From positions 1-64,000 of the forward strand of contig NZ_JAGYPM010000010.1 of the NCBI RefSeq assembly GCF_018343665.1: a stretch of DNA of 64,000 nt. The letters run 5' to 3'. The translations under genes were made by a program, and so were the position numbers. Within the stretch, counting starts at the first letter, position 1; each line of letters begins with the position of its first letter. The notes beneath the pieces are model-generated. The model was not told where the DNA came from. It searched no databases and saw nothing but the letters and a program-made list of their open reading frames with translations. This stretch comes from Cytobacillus citreus (GTDB lineage Bacteria > Bacillota > Bacilli > Bacillales > Cytobacillaceae). Of this stretch, positions 19,311 through 28,089 are shown one piece after another.

Positions 19311-20114
19311 ATGTTACATTATCGATCATTTTACATGAATGACGATACCCCTTGGGTAACTCTAATACATGGAGCGGGAGCGAATTCGTCGATTTGGTAT
19401 AAACAATTACGTGAATATAAAAAGTATTTTAATGTACTATTAATTGATTTGAGGGGGCATGGGAAATCCGCAAACAACATGTGGCAAAAAGGAGATTCCT
19501 TCGAACAAGTAGCCGATGAGGTGTTGGAAGTATTAGATTACTTAAAAATAAAGAAAACACATTTTGTAGGTATTTCACTAGGGACGATTGTAATTCAAAC
19601 AATTGCTAAAAAACAACCTGATCGCTTTCAGTCTATGGTTTTAGGTGGAGCGGTCACGAAGTTGAATTTACGTACAAATTTTTTAATTAATATTGGTAAT
19701 CTAATAAAACGCATTATACCTTATATGTGGATATATAGTCTATTTGCTTGGATTCTCATGCCGAAAGAGAATCATAAAGAAGCTCGCAAAAAATTTGTAT
19801 TCGAAGCGAAAAAGATGTGCCAAAAAGAATTCATTAACTGGTTTTCTCTAACCAAACGGGTGAATCCGTTCCTAAAAAGTATGCAGAAAGACTTTTTTGG
19901 TATTCCTACTTTATTTGTAATGGGAGAAGAAGATTATTTGTTTTTGGAAGATGCGCAAATGGTGGTTATAGCAACAAAAGATACGTCATTTGAAACAATT
20001 AAAAATGCCGGTCATGTATGTAACATTGATCAACCGAGAAGATTTAATGATGTGACTATAAAATTTATGTTTAATCATAATCGTAATGTTATGTTACCGA
20101 TACTTCATACGTGA
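19311..20114 (+). CDS. Alpha/beta hydrolase
   Basis: 267 residues of the alpha/beta hydrolase fold. The oxyanion HGxG is LIHGAGANSSIW, the strand-5 segment is LIDLRGHGKS, the nucleophile elbow is FVGISLGTIV (Ser near residue 95, G-x-S-x-G), the acid is likely Asp in MGEEDYLF, and the catalytic His is NAGHVCNIDQPRRF. A cap region lies at about 130-200. AAAAAGGAGG precedes the ATG. No neighbours hint at the substrate. It stands alone between mobile repeats and att site 4. Confidence 0.88.
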   Translation: MLHYRSFYMNDDTPWVTLIHGAGANSSIWYKQLREYKKYFNVLLIDLRGHGKSANNMWQKGDSFEQVADEVLEVLDYLKIKKTHFVGISLGTIVIQTIAKKQPDRFQSMVLGGAVTKLNLRTNFLINIGNLIKRIIPYMWIYSLFAWILMPKENHKEARKKFVFEAKKMCQKEFINWFSLTKRVNPFLKSMQKDFFGIPTLFVMGEEDYLFLEDAQMVVIATKDTSFETIKNAGHVCNIDQPRRFNDVTIKFMFNHNRNVMLPILHT

Positions 20115-20241
20115 AAAATGAAATTAAAATGAGTGAAAATAGATAGGTGCCGTGCACTTCTTTAAATTTTCTAATGTTCACCATTAGCTCTCACGACAAT
20201 TGGAGTGTGTGAACATCGGTAGTAGACTATTTGCTTGAAAA

Positions 20242-20397
20242 TGCTAACATTTTGCTAACGCAATCTCATGAAAAACGGTAAATTACTGTTAAAGATGTTG
20301 CACCTCAGATTTTCCAAAGTCTTGATCTACCGCACTTTATGCACACACCGTTAAAGATATTACACACTCTCAGCTTACGGGCGGCATGATGTAATAA
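20242..20397. other. Element end with attachment core (att site 4)
   Basis: Arm-like TGCTAACATTTTGCTAAC at 20242-20259, the conserved flank, and GGGCGGCATGATGTAATAA at 20379-20397, which matches the groEL end including the base after the stop. The preceding 20115-20241 holds no gene. Confidence 0.8.
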
Positions 20398-20487
20398 AGG
20401 TATAAAAACCTTGATATATAAATGTCTAAAATGATGTAAATAAGCTTTTCTTATCCTCGTTTTTACAAGCGAGGATAAAAAAACTAC

Positions 20488-20552
20488 TTAATAGAGAAGG
20501 TCTTTCATCAGTTGTTAAACTGTTGAGAGGCCTTTTTTTCATATCGGCGGTC
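20488..20552 (-). pseudogene. Tyrosine recombinase 3' remnant 4
   Basis: The sequence AGAGAAGGTCTTTCATCAGT and the following GAGAGGCCTTTTTTTCAT match the integrase end at 15695-15760, with indels that break the frame. Only about 20 codons are recognisable. It lies about 100 nt after att core 4. Confidence 0.55.
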
Positions 20553-20667
20553 AATAGATCTTTCAAAGTTCATTTGCAAGGCGCATTTGTGAAATTTCCA
20601 AAGCCTGCTTAAATATATTTTGAAAAAATAGAAATACTAGAATAGATAAAAAATTCTAAAAATTATA

Positions 20668-20710
20668 TTGCTTAATTAATATCTGTCTACTATACTTATA
20701 AATAAGTATA
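20668..20710 (+). promoter_or_regulatory. Promoter and 20-bp palindromic operator of the ABC transporter operon
   Basis: TTGCTT at 20668-20673 and TATACT at 20691-20696 with a 17 nt spacer. The -10 box and start site are covered by a perfect palindrome TATACTTAT-AA-ATAAGTATA (20691-20710), a position expected for a repressor site. The regulator is unknown. Confidence 0.65.
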
Positions 20711-20731
20711 AAAAAAGGCAGAGAACTTGAG

Positions 20732-20799
20732 ATGAATGCCTAAATGGGAGCGCTTTCGGAGAAATTCTGAGGTGTTGCTATTTAGCATTCATTTTTTTC
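20732..20799 (+). promoter_or_regulatory. Leader terminator with a cre site in its loop
   Basis: ATGAATGC(C)TAAAT pairs with ATTTAGCATTCAT, followed by seven T, 30 nt before the binding-protein start. Inside the loop, TGGGAGCGCTTTCG (20745-20758) matches 13 of 14 positions of the CcpA cre consensus TGNNANCGNTNNCA. This suggests catabolite repression plus attenuation. Confidence 0.6.
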
Positions 20800-20829
20800 T
20801 TGCCAAAAATAGTCTAAGGGGGATTTCCT

Positions 20830-21861
20830 ATGAGAAAAATGTTTAAATTCACTGGGGCCATGTTACTTGCTGTTGGAATGTTAGCAGGGTGTGCTGGAGA
20901 AAAATCAGGGGGTAGCGGTGAGGGGGATAGCAAAAGAATCACTTTATATTCACCTGAAACACCAGATTTCACAAAGGAATTAGCAAAAAAGTATGAGGAA
21001 TTAAATGGTGGAAATGTAGATGTACACTATGCTGGAACAAATGTTTTAGTTAATCAGATGTTAGCGGAAAAGGAAAATCCTAAAGCGGATGTTTGGTATG
21101 GTGGCGGAGGTATTTTACCGTTCGAAGCTGCAGTAGAAAGAGGTATTCTAGCATCTTATATTCCTGATTTTGCAGCTGACTGGGACATTACTGAAAACGG
21201 TATCAAATTAAAACATGAAGATGGTAAATATGTTGGCGTAGAGATATTTGTCCTTGGTTTTTCATATAATCCAGAACTTGTTTCTGAAGAAGAAGCACCA
21301 AAAACTTGGGAAGATTTATTAGATCCAAAATGGAAAGGAAAAATCCAATTTCCGAACCCAGCAGCATCTGGAACAGCTACTCTTATGGTTATGGACCAAA
21401 TGATGCGACAAGGTGAAGATAAGGCATGGGAGTATTTTGAGAAATTAGTAGATCAGGCAAATTCAATACCAGATTCCGGATCAGCTCCAACGAAGGCGGT
21501 AGCAATGGGTGAAGCCCATATTGGAATTGGATTTGACTTCATGGCATATGAACAAAAAGCTAAAGGTGAGACAGTTGATTTTATCGTACCAGATAAAACA
21601 CCAGTTCTTGTAAACCCAGCTACTTTAATAGAAGGTGCTCCAAATGCAGAAGGTGGTAAGAAATTCATTGACTTCTTACTTTCAAAAGAGGCTCAACAAA
21701 TTATGGCAGACTGGTATCATATTCCAATCAATCCAGAGGTTGAATCTAAAACGCCGTTAACAATTGAAAAAGTAAAAGAGGTTGCAGTTGATTTAGATAT
21801 TGATTGGGTAAATGAAAATTATGACCGTGTACGTAATGAATGGAAGGACAAGTTTCAGTAA
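20830..21861 (+). CDS. ABC transporter substrate-binding lipoprotein (iron/phosphonate type)
   Basis: 343 residues of the family-1 extracellular binding proteins related to FbpA and to 2-aminoethylphosphonate binders. A signal peptide with lipobox LAGC places the mature protein on the outer membrane face at Cys-21 or so. Then ITLYSPETPDFTKELAKKYE, VWYGGGGILPFEAAVERGIL and PKTWEDLLDPKWKGKIQFPN are typical. There is no clear paired-tyrosine iron site, so the ligand may be an organic phosphate rather than ferric iron. First gene of a four-gene operon with ATPase, fused permease and a HAD phosphatase, which supports a phosphate-ester ligand. Confidence 0.85.
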   Translation: MRKMFKFTGAMLLAVGMLAGCAGEKSGGSGEGDSKRITLYSPETPDFTKELAKKYEELNGGNVDVHYAGTNVLVNQMLAEKENPKADVWYGGGGILPFEAAVERGILASYIPDFAADWDITENGIKLKHEDGKYVGVEIFVLGFSYNPELVSEEEAPKTWEDLLDPKWKGKIQFPNPAASGTATLMVMDQMMRQGEDKAWEYFEKLVDQANSIPDSGSAPTKAVAMGEAHIGIGFDFMAYEQKAKGETVDFIVPDKTPVLVNPATLIEGAPNAEGGKKFIDFLLSKEAQQIMADWYHIPINPEVESKTPLTIEKVKEVAVDLDIDWVNENYDRVRNEWKDKFQ

Positions 21862-21884
21862 GTGTGAAAGTAGGAGGAATATGA

Positions 21885-23021
21885 ATGGGTTCAGTAATTA
21901 TTGAAAATATGACAAAGCAGTTTGGAGATTTTACTGCACTCCACGATATAAACCTTGAAATCCAAGAGGGAGAATTTTTTGCTCTCTTGGGACCTTCGGG
22001 TTGTGGAAAAACAACTACAATGCGCTGCATAGCAGGATTTGAACACCCCACATCAGGTAAGATCAAAATCGGAGAGAAAGAAGTAGAGAAAATTCCTGCT
22101 AATCGTAGAAACTGTGGAATGGTCTTTCAAAGCTATGCTTTATTTCCACATATGAATGTTTTTGATAATGTCGCCTACAGTTTGAATATTAAGCAGTTAA
22201 ATGCAAGTAATCCTGTTAAGCAATTAGGCATCTATGCACGATTATTGTCAAAGCGTTTAGGACGTACACCAAAGGATATTCAAGAAAAAGTAATGAAGAT
22301 TTTAAAGTATGTTGAACTCGAGCAGCATGCTATGCGATTAACTAGCGAGTTATCTGGGGGGCAACAGCAACGTGTCGCCTTAGCTCGGGCGCTTGTAATG
22401 GAGCCTGCTGTTTTGTTAATGGATGAGCCATTATCAAATCTAGATCAAAAGCTTCGCCATTCGATGCGTAATACGATTCGTACAATACAGCAGGATTTAG
22501 GAATTACGACGATTTTTGTTACACATGATCAAGAAGAAGCGATGAGCATGGCGGACCGCGTTGCTGTTATGGATAAAGGGAAAATTGTTCAAATAGGTAC
22601 ACCAACTGAACTTTATAGTAATCCACTTACTCCATTTATCGCTGATTTTGTAGGAACATCTAATATTTTAGACATAGAGGTTGTTGATCGAAAAGAATCT
22701 AACGGGACCACCACGTTAAAAGGGGATAGTTTCCTGTTACAATCGGCAAATACAATTGAGAAGAAACAGGCTAAAGCTATTATCCGTCCAGAACATATTC
22801 AGGTTTTACCATACGACACGGAAGTAAACAAAGAAGAAGTAAATGTATTAGAAGGAATTGTATTAATGTCTACTTATTTAGGTCCAACTGTGCGCTATGA
22901 CATGAGAGTGGGAAATCAAGAAATTATTGTAGATACTACATACTCATCTGGAACGAGCATTTTTGAGGAAGGCAGAAAGGTAAAACTATCGATTGAATAT
23001 GGGAGGGTACTTCTCATATGA
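21885..23021 (+). CDS. ABC transporter ATPase
   Basis: 378-residue import ATPase. Walker A is GPSGCGKTT near residue 37, the signature is LSGGQQQRVALARAL, Walker B is VLLMDEPLSNLD, and the switch His is in FVTHDQEEAMSMADR. Residues after about 250 form a TOBE/OB-like C-terminal domain. An insertion of about 30 residues (SLNIKQLNASNPVKQLGIYA onward) lies before the signature. The stop overlaps the start of the permease by 4 nt. Confidence 0.93.
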   Translation: MGSVIIENMTKQFGDFTALHDINLEIQEGEFFALLGPSGCGKTTTMRCIAGFEHPTSGKIKIGEKEVEKIPANRRNCGMVFQSYALFPHMNVFDNVAYSLNIKQLNASNPVKQLGIYARLLSKRLGRTPKDIQEKVMKILKYVELEQHAMRLTSELSGGQQQRVALARALVMEPAVLLMDEPLSNLDQKLRHSMRNTIRTIQQDLGITTIFVTHDQEEAMSMADRVAVMDKGKIVQIGTPTELYSNPLTPFIADFVGTSNILDIEVVDRKESNGTTTLKGDSFLLQSANTIEKKQAKAIIRPEHIQVLPYDTEVNKEEVNVLEGIVLMSTYLGPTVRYDMRVGNQEIIVDTTYSSGTSIFEEGRKVKLSIEYGRVLLI

Positions 23022-24712
23022 AGGCAAGATTTAATGGTCTCTCCGCAGTAAAAATATTTATCTATGCTTTTTTTGGAATTTTCCTAATTATACCTTTGGT
23101 TTCTGTCTTTCTAATAAGCTTTACGAACGAGCCTGTTAATATTATTGGATCATTTACTGATCCGGCCATTTTCAGTACAACCATTGATAAATTAAAAGCG
23201 ATTAATCTCGAAAATTATCGAAAAATATTTTCAAATGCAGGTTATTTAGTTTCATTGAAAAATAGTTTGTCATTAGCTCTTGTTGTTATGGTTCTTGTTA
23301 TTTTAATGTGTATACCTTTGGCCTATGGAATTGCCCGTACAAATATGCCATTCAAAAAAACGATTTCAGCATTATGTACAATTCCGTTGATAATTCCAAC
23401 TTTTATCTCAGCGTACGCTTTCATTATTATGTTTGGTCGAGCGGGCTGGGTAACGTATTTTTATGAGCTTCTTGGTGGGGAAGGAATGTTGATAGATCCT
23501 TATTCAAAGACGGGAATCATTCTAGTTCAAGTATTTTTCTTTTTCCCGTATGCTCTTTGGCCACTTGTTGCTGCCTTCAAGATTAGCGATGTAACACTGG
23601 AAGAAGCTTCGCTAAATTTAGGAGCAAAGAATTGGTTTACCTTTATATTCGTGACGTTTCCATTAGCAATTCCAGGGATCATTTCAAGTGCACTGTTAAT
23701 ATTTACGGTTAGCTTTTCAGATTTTGGAACACCTATCGTTTTGGCACCAAAAGACTTAAACTTAATGGTTGTTGAAGCATACCGTGAAATCTCAGGCTTT
23801 TTCAACTGGGGAGGAGCAGCGATTTTAACTGTCATTATGATTATCGTTGCTGCACTTTTCTTCTGGCTACAACATATTCTGACTAAAGGGAAAAACTACG
23901 GATCAGTGTCTGGAAAGCCGAAACAACAAAAAATGGTTACAAATAAAGTAGTGACTCGTTCTCTATCTGTTTACTCTTTTATCATTGTGCTAGTCCCATT
24001 ACTTGCGATGTTATCTGTATTGCTTCAGTCGGTGGCTACAACTTGGGGAAAAGATTTACTCCCTTCAGGATATACCCTTAAACACTATCAAACCATTTTC
24101 TCAACATCATTAGGAAATATCCAAAATAGTATTGTTCTAGCGATTGGCGCACTTGTATTAAGTGTAGTTATTGCAACATTTGTTTCATATTTCGTCGTAA
24201 GGCAAAACTCTGCGAAAATGGATTTCATGACTTCCATCCCGCTTGTCGTTCCAGGGATTGCCTTTGGTATTGCGTTAATCCAAACATTTAATGTTGCTCC
24301 TCTACAACTGACGGGTACAGCAATTCTATTAATTATTGCTTATACAATTCGTCGTCTTCCTTATATGGTTCGATCAACAATGGGTGCTATGAGGGCAATT
24401 AAGCAAGATATTGAAGAGGCTGCGATTAATCTTGGAGCGACACCTTTAACTGCCGCAATTACTGTGATTGGTCCGTTATTATTACCGGGAATTGCAGCAG
24501 GCTCTGTTCTTGTATTTATAACTGTCCTTAAGGAAACAAGTATATCAATTCTACTTGCACCACCAGAATGGGCACCTATGAGTTTGGCAATCTTTCAAAA
24601 TATCCTTCGAGCAGAGTACTATTCTGCAGCAGCCATGTCCGTCATATTAGTAGCTTTAGTTCTTGTACTTCAAGGACTTGCGAATTATATCGGGAAAAAG
24701 CAGCGTTTGTAG
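23018..24712 (+). CDS. ABC transporter permease, two fused domains (FbpB type)
   Basis: 564 residues with about 12 membrane helices. Two binding-protein-dependent permease domains are fused: EAA loop 1 is EEASLNLGAKNWFTFIFVTF near residue 190 and EAA loop 2 is EEAAINLGATPLTAAITVIG near 465. This architecture is typical of ferric iron and phosphonate importers (FbpB, PhnV-like). It is translationally coupled to the ATPase. Confidence 0.92.
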   Translation: MKARFNGLSAVKIFIYAFFGIFLIIPLVSVFLISFTNEPVNIIGSFTDPAIFSTTIDKLKAINLENYRKIFSNAGYLVSLKNSLSLALVVMVLVILMCIPLAYGIARTNMPFKKTISALCTIPLIIPTFISAYAFIIMFGRAGWVTYFYELLGGEGMLIDPYSKTGIILVQVFFFFPYALWPLVAAFKISDVTLEEASLNLGAKNWFTFIFVTFPLAIPGIISSALLIFTVSFSDFGTPIVLAPKDLNLMVVEAYREISGFFNWGGAAILTVIMIIVAALFFWLQHILTKGKNYGSVSGKPKQQKMVTNKVVTRSLSVYSFIIVLVPLLAMLSVLLQSVATTWGKDLLPSGYTLKHYQTIFSTSLGNIQNSIVLAIGALVLSVVIATFVSYFVVRQNSAKMDFMTSIPLVVPGIAFGIALIQTFNVAPLQLTGTAILLIIAYTIRRLPYMVRSTMGAMRAIKQDIEEAAINLGATPLTAAITVIGPLLLPGIAAGSVLVFITVLKETSISILLAPPEWAPMSLAIFQNILRAEYYSAAAMSVILVALVLVLQGLANYIGKKQRL

Positions 24713-24733
24713 GGATGTAGGAGGTAACTTGAA

Positions 24734-25507
24734 GTGAAAGGATATGTATTTGATTTAGATGGAACGATTTATGTAGATGAGCATGTCATTGATGGGGTAC
24801 CAGAGGCCATTAGCCGTCTAAAAAAAAGAGGGGATAAGGTCGTATTTTTAACAAATAAATCCATCTCGAGACGTTCTGATTATGTTAGGAAATTAAATGA
24901 TTTAGGCATTCAAGTAGAATTAGAGGAAGTGATTAGCTCCAATTATATTACTGCACTCTATTTAAAATCTGTGTTACAGCCGGAAGAAAAAGTGATGTGT
25001 ATCGGTGAAGAGCCTTTGTTAGATGAACTTAGAGAGCAGGGGATTCAGCTAACAGACCAGCCAAATGGTGTATCCTATGTCGTTTTAGGTTGGGATAGGG
25101 AATTCACATATAAGAAAATAAATAATGCTTATCAAGCGTGGAAAAATGGTGCGAAGATTGTCGCGACGAATCCTGATCGTACTTGTCCTGTACAAGGAGG
25201 AGAGATTCCGGATTGCGCCGCGATGATTGGAGCGTTAGAAGCTGTTACTGGTGAGTCTGTATTTCAAGTGACTGGAAAGCCATCACAGCTTACGGCACAG
25301 TATGTATTAAAAGAAGTATTAAAAATGCCTGTGGATCAATGCTTTATGATTGGTGATCGTTTAGAGACGGACATCAAAATGGGCAATGAAGCAGGGATGT
25401 CATCAGTACTAGTGATGACTGGAATTACGACCAAAGAGCTTTTAGAAGATTCAATTCACAAACCTAAGCATATATTAGATAGCGTGAAATACATTGATCA
25501 ATTATAA
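24734..25507 (+). CDS. HAD-family phosphatase (NagD/AraL/pNPPase type)
   Basis: 257 residues, HAD class IIA. Motif I is VFDLDGTIYVDE, motif II VFLTNKS, motif III Lys in VTGKPSQLTAQ, motif IV MIGDRLETDIKMGNEAG. Relatives remove phosphate from small sugar or glycerol phosphates. A GTG start follows TAGGAGG. It is last in the ABC operon and runs tail to tail, with a 6-nt overlap, into glpP, suggesting that the imported compound is a glycerol phosphate or similar ester hydrolysed inside; this is an inference from context. Confidence 0.88.
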   Translation: MKGYVFDLDGTIYVDEHVIDGVPEAISRLKKRGDKVVFLTNKSISRRSDYVRKLNDLGIQVELEEVISSNYITALYLKSVLQPEEKVMCIGEEPLLDELREQGIQLTDQPNGVSYVVLGWDREFTYKKINNAYQAWKNGAKIVATNPDRTCPVQGGEIPDCAAMIGALEAVTGESVFQVTGKPSQLTAQYVLKEVLKMPVDQCFMIGDRLETDIKMGNEAGMSSVLVMTGITTKELLEDSIHKPKHILDSVKYIDQL

Positions 25508-26065
25508 ATCATAGTTCCACATAGAGTGGTCTCCAGCAGAAACTGCGAGTGCACCAGCCTTTAAGGCAGAAAGGACCTCTTTCTTTTCGGTTACGAGACC
25601 CCCTGCAATGATTGGGAGCGGCAGGCGATTTACAAGCTGATCGATAATTTTTGGCATGATGCCAGGTAGAATTTCGACTGCATTAGGATTACAGGATTTA
25701 ACCATTTCAATTCCTTTTTCAATTGCAGCAGCATCTAGCAGGAAGATACGTTGAATGGTCACCAAGCCATATTCCTTCGCATACTTTACAACATGGCTTT
25801 TAGTTGTAATGATTCCAGTAGGTTTTAAGTGTTTAGCAATATATTCAACAGCAGATTTTGAATTGGATAATCCTTCAATAAAATCTAAGTGAAGAAAGAC
25901 CGTTTTTCCATTAGATTGTAGCTTTTTAATGTAGTCTGCACTTGTTAATAGATCACCAGTTAACAAGAACACAACATTCGGCTTTGAGCTACAGGCAACA
26001 TCTAAATCTTTTTCTTCAACAACAGAAGCTATGATTTGAGATTCTACGAGGTCAACAATATTCAT
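25502..26065 (-). CDS. glpP: GlpP, glycerol-responsive antiterminator
   Basis: 187 residues of the glycerol uptake operon antiterminator family. VFLLTGDLLTSADYIKKLQS, VFLHLDFIEGLSNSKSAVEY and LPGIMPKIIDQLVNRLPLPI plus AGGLVTEKKEVLSALKAGAL are typical. In B. subtilis GlpP binds glycerol-3-phosphate and mRNA leaders of glpFK and glpD to prevent termination. I set the start at the ATG at 26065 with AAGGAGAC upstream; the longer frame to 26176 is AT-rich nonsense. It is divergent from the glpD remnant and its leader. Confidence 0.93.
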   Translation of the reverse strand: MNIVDLVESQIIASVVEEKDLDVACSSKPNVVFLLTGDLLTSADYIKKLQSNGKTVFLHLDFIEGLSNSKSAVEYIAKHLKPTGIITTKSHVVKYAKEYGLVTIQRIFLLDAAAIEKGIEMVKSCNPNAVEILPGIMPKIIDQLVNRLPLPIIAGGLVTEKKEVLSALKAGALAVSAGDHSMWNYDL

Positions 26066-26172
26066 ATTAAAAGTCTCCTTTAATGTAAAAAAAGCAAATA
26101 ATAGTAAAATAATTATATCATTTTCAGAATAAAATAAATATAAAGATTTTTGATTGAAGAATAGATGAGAGA

Positions 26173-26227
26173 CCATACTTTTTACACTACGGTTTTTTAG
26201 TGGTGTGTAAAAGTATGGATTTTTTTT
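26173..26227 (+). terminator. glpD leader terminator, likely GlpP target
   Basis: CCATACTTTT / AAAAGTATGG with continuing pairing (TACACTAC against a GTGGTGTGT-type arm) and then eight T, 28 nt before the glpD start. Leader terminators of this kind before glpD are the known GlpP targets. The leader is intact although the gene is not. Confidence 0.7.
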
Positions 26228-26254
26228 GCAGCAATACTAGAAAGGAAGAACAAA

Positions 26255-26639
26255 ATGAGTGAATTTTCTTTTACAAAAAGAGAGCGATGGATGAAGGAAG
26301 TGGACCAGAAACATTTCGATGTTCTCATTGTCGGCGGGGGCATCACAGGTATTGGAACAGCATTAGATGCGGTAACAAGAGGAATGTCTGTTGCACTTAT
26401 GGAACAAATTCGTCTATTCTCTTGCAGCTTGCAGAGAAAATATTGGAAACAGAAGGGGTGCCAAGATTAATTCGCCTGCTCATACAATACTCGGTTCATT
26501 ATGAAATGGTTATGACCGCTAGTGACTTTTTTGTCCGTAGAACGGGTGCGATCCTCTTTAATATTGAATGGGTAAAAAAGTGGAAATATTTAATCATAAG
26601 GATGTTTCAGACAATTTTTAATTGGGATGAAAAAGTTAC
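26255..26639 (+). pseudogene. glpD: glpD remnant, internally deleted and truncated
   Basis: Residues 1-50 match the N-terminus of aerobic glycerol-3-phosphate dehydrogenase (REREWMKEV-like, then FDVLIVGGGITGIGTALDAV, the FAD-binding GxGxxG). At about 26403 the frame jumps directly to C-terminal sequence (LQLAEKILETEGVPRLIRLL, then YEMVMTASDFFVRRTGAILF). Roughly 400 central codons are gone and the 3' end is cut by a transposon-derived element at 26640. A glpD elsewhere in the genome would be needed for growth on glycerol. Confidence 0.85.
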
Positions 26640-27049
26640 AAATTTCCCGAACGAGAAAGCCCACACCGGGCATAGCCTGTCTTTAGACGTGGGATGAAAG
26701 TGAGGTCAGATACGGAGTGCCGCTAAAAAGTCTAATAGTTAGCGGTACTTCAAGTATCTGAAGATTAATATAGAAACATATGTTCTTTTTTCTGTAAATC
26801 TGATATTATAGGAATAACATTAAACAAACAAAACAAAATAATCAGTTTTGTAATTTAAAGAAATATTGGGTTAGAAACGAGCCCAGCAGTCGATAAGTAC
26901 CGCTGAGGTGTTTGGCTGCGGAAGTCTTGAGCAAACGCTTTGTAGTGTCTATATGTTGTACCCTATTTGATGGATTAAAATGGGGGAGAGTATAGAAGAA
27001 ACAAGCTAGTCGTTCAAGAACCCCATTGCTTTAGCTGTGGGAGTTTCAG
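26640..27049. mobile_element. tnpB-less derivative of the TnpB element (MITE/PATE)
   Basis: Shares about 150 nt of left end and 200 nt of right end, roughly 93% identical, with the TnpB element at 34263-36192. The tnpB gene is absent except for its last 30 nt or so. It lies after TTAC (26636-26639) and ends in TCAG. The retained right end would encode an omega-RNA scaffold with the guide positions filled by the flank at 27050-27069. Confidence 0.8.
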
Positions 27050-27144
27050 AGAAAGTAATCATAAAGAATTAGAAAACCTGATCATCGAAATCGAACAATC
27101 CGGTGCCTGACACACCGTTTGTGATAGGCTCTTTTTTTGTTTCG

Positions 27145-27159
27145 TATCGCTGGGCGATA
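27145..27159. promoter_or_regulatory. Palindrome before DUF3967 gene 2
   Basis: TATCGCTGGGCGATA, identical to the site at 15992 and preceded by the same GGCTCTTTTTTTG tail. It lies 55 nt before the start codon. Confidence 0.6.
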
Positions 27160-27213
27160 TAACTTGCAAATAAATCTAAATACCTTCATATTTAATAGAA
27201 AAGGAGGTTCGAT

Positions 27214-27921
27214 ATGCGACGTGATATACAACCGAATGAACGAGCTTTCTCTTCCAAGGAAGTGGCAGAAGAAGTAGGGATTGCAACTCCCACTGTTCGA
27301 AAGTATGGCCAAATCTTAGAGCGGAATGGATATGAGTTTTTGAAAGATGGCGATCGACGTATCTTTGTTCAATCTGACATCGTAGCACTTATAGCGTTAC
27401 GCGATACGGACAAGCCCCTAGACGATACAGCTAAAGACATTGTGAAGCAAGAAAAAGAAAGATTAGAAGGATCCAATGAAACAGAGATTGCGATAACCGA
27501 TACATATGAAAATTTACCTCATGACCCCAAGCAATTAAAAGAGGTCTTTATGTTTTTAGTCAATGAACTCGCAGCTACACGTGAAATGAATGTCCAACTG
27601 ACAAACGATATGTCAGAACTTAAAACAAAGGTTTCCCGACTCCAGCAAGATCATCATGTTATAAGTTCTAGTATTGGAAATTCAGCGCAAAAAACTAATG
27701 CTAAAATTGAAAAATTAACTGAACAACAAAATATCCATTACGAAACATTGCTGCAACAAGAAAAACAAAAAAGTGAACTCTTACAAAAAGAAATACAAAA
27801 TATGCGGGACGAACAGAAAAAAGAATGGAGTTCACAAAATGATTTTAATAAACGTTTAGAAGTAGCGATACAAAAACCTAAAGAAAAATGGGGAGGGCTT
27901 TTCTCCATATTCCGAAAATAA
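27214..27921 (+). CDS. MerR-like DNA-binding coiled-coil protein (DUF3967 type), copy 2
   Basis: 235 residues differing from the protein at 16061 only by Glu to Val in the RLEVAIQKPKEKWGG segment. The near identity extends from about 27126 into the 3' region, so the duplication is recent or kept alike by gene conversion. The N-terminal winged helix, central coiled coil and aromatic/basic tail are the same. A decayed further copy follows, as after copy 1. It may bind the palindrome conserved upstream; this is not shown by the sequence. Confidence 0.75.
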   Translation: MRRDIQPNERAFSSKEVAEEVGIATPTVRKYGQILERNGYEFLKDGDRRIFVQSDIVALIALRDTDKPLDDTAKDIVKQEKERLEGSNETEIAITDTYENLPHDPKQLKEVFMFLVNELAATREMNVQLTNDMSELKTKVSRLQQDHHVISSSIGNSAQKTNAKIEKLTEQQNIHYETLLQQEKQKSELLQKEIQNMRDEQKKEWSSQNDFNKRLEVAIQKPKEKWGGLFSIFRK

Positions 27922-28089
27922 GTTACCTGTTTAAGATTATTATGCTTACCTGTGTAAAGATTTGTGGAAGGAAATTTTTGATGTAGAAAATTTAAGCGAT
28001 ATGAATCTAGACAATATACACAACTTGAAGAAAGCAAAAAAGAATGTTTGATAATATGGGAGTTGAGGCGGATAGGAACCTCAATAAAT

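Noticed and set aside
26255..26697. glpD fragments as two separate small genes
   Set aside because: The two frames are the N- and C-terminal parts of one protein joined by a deletion.
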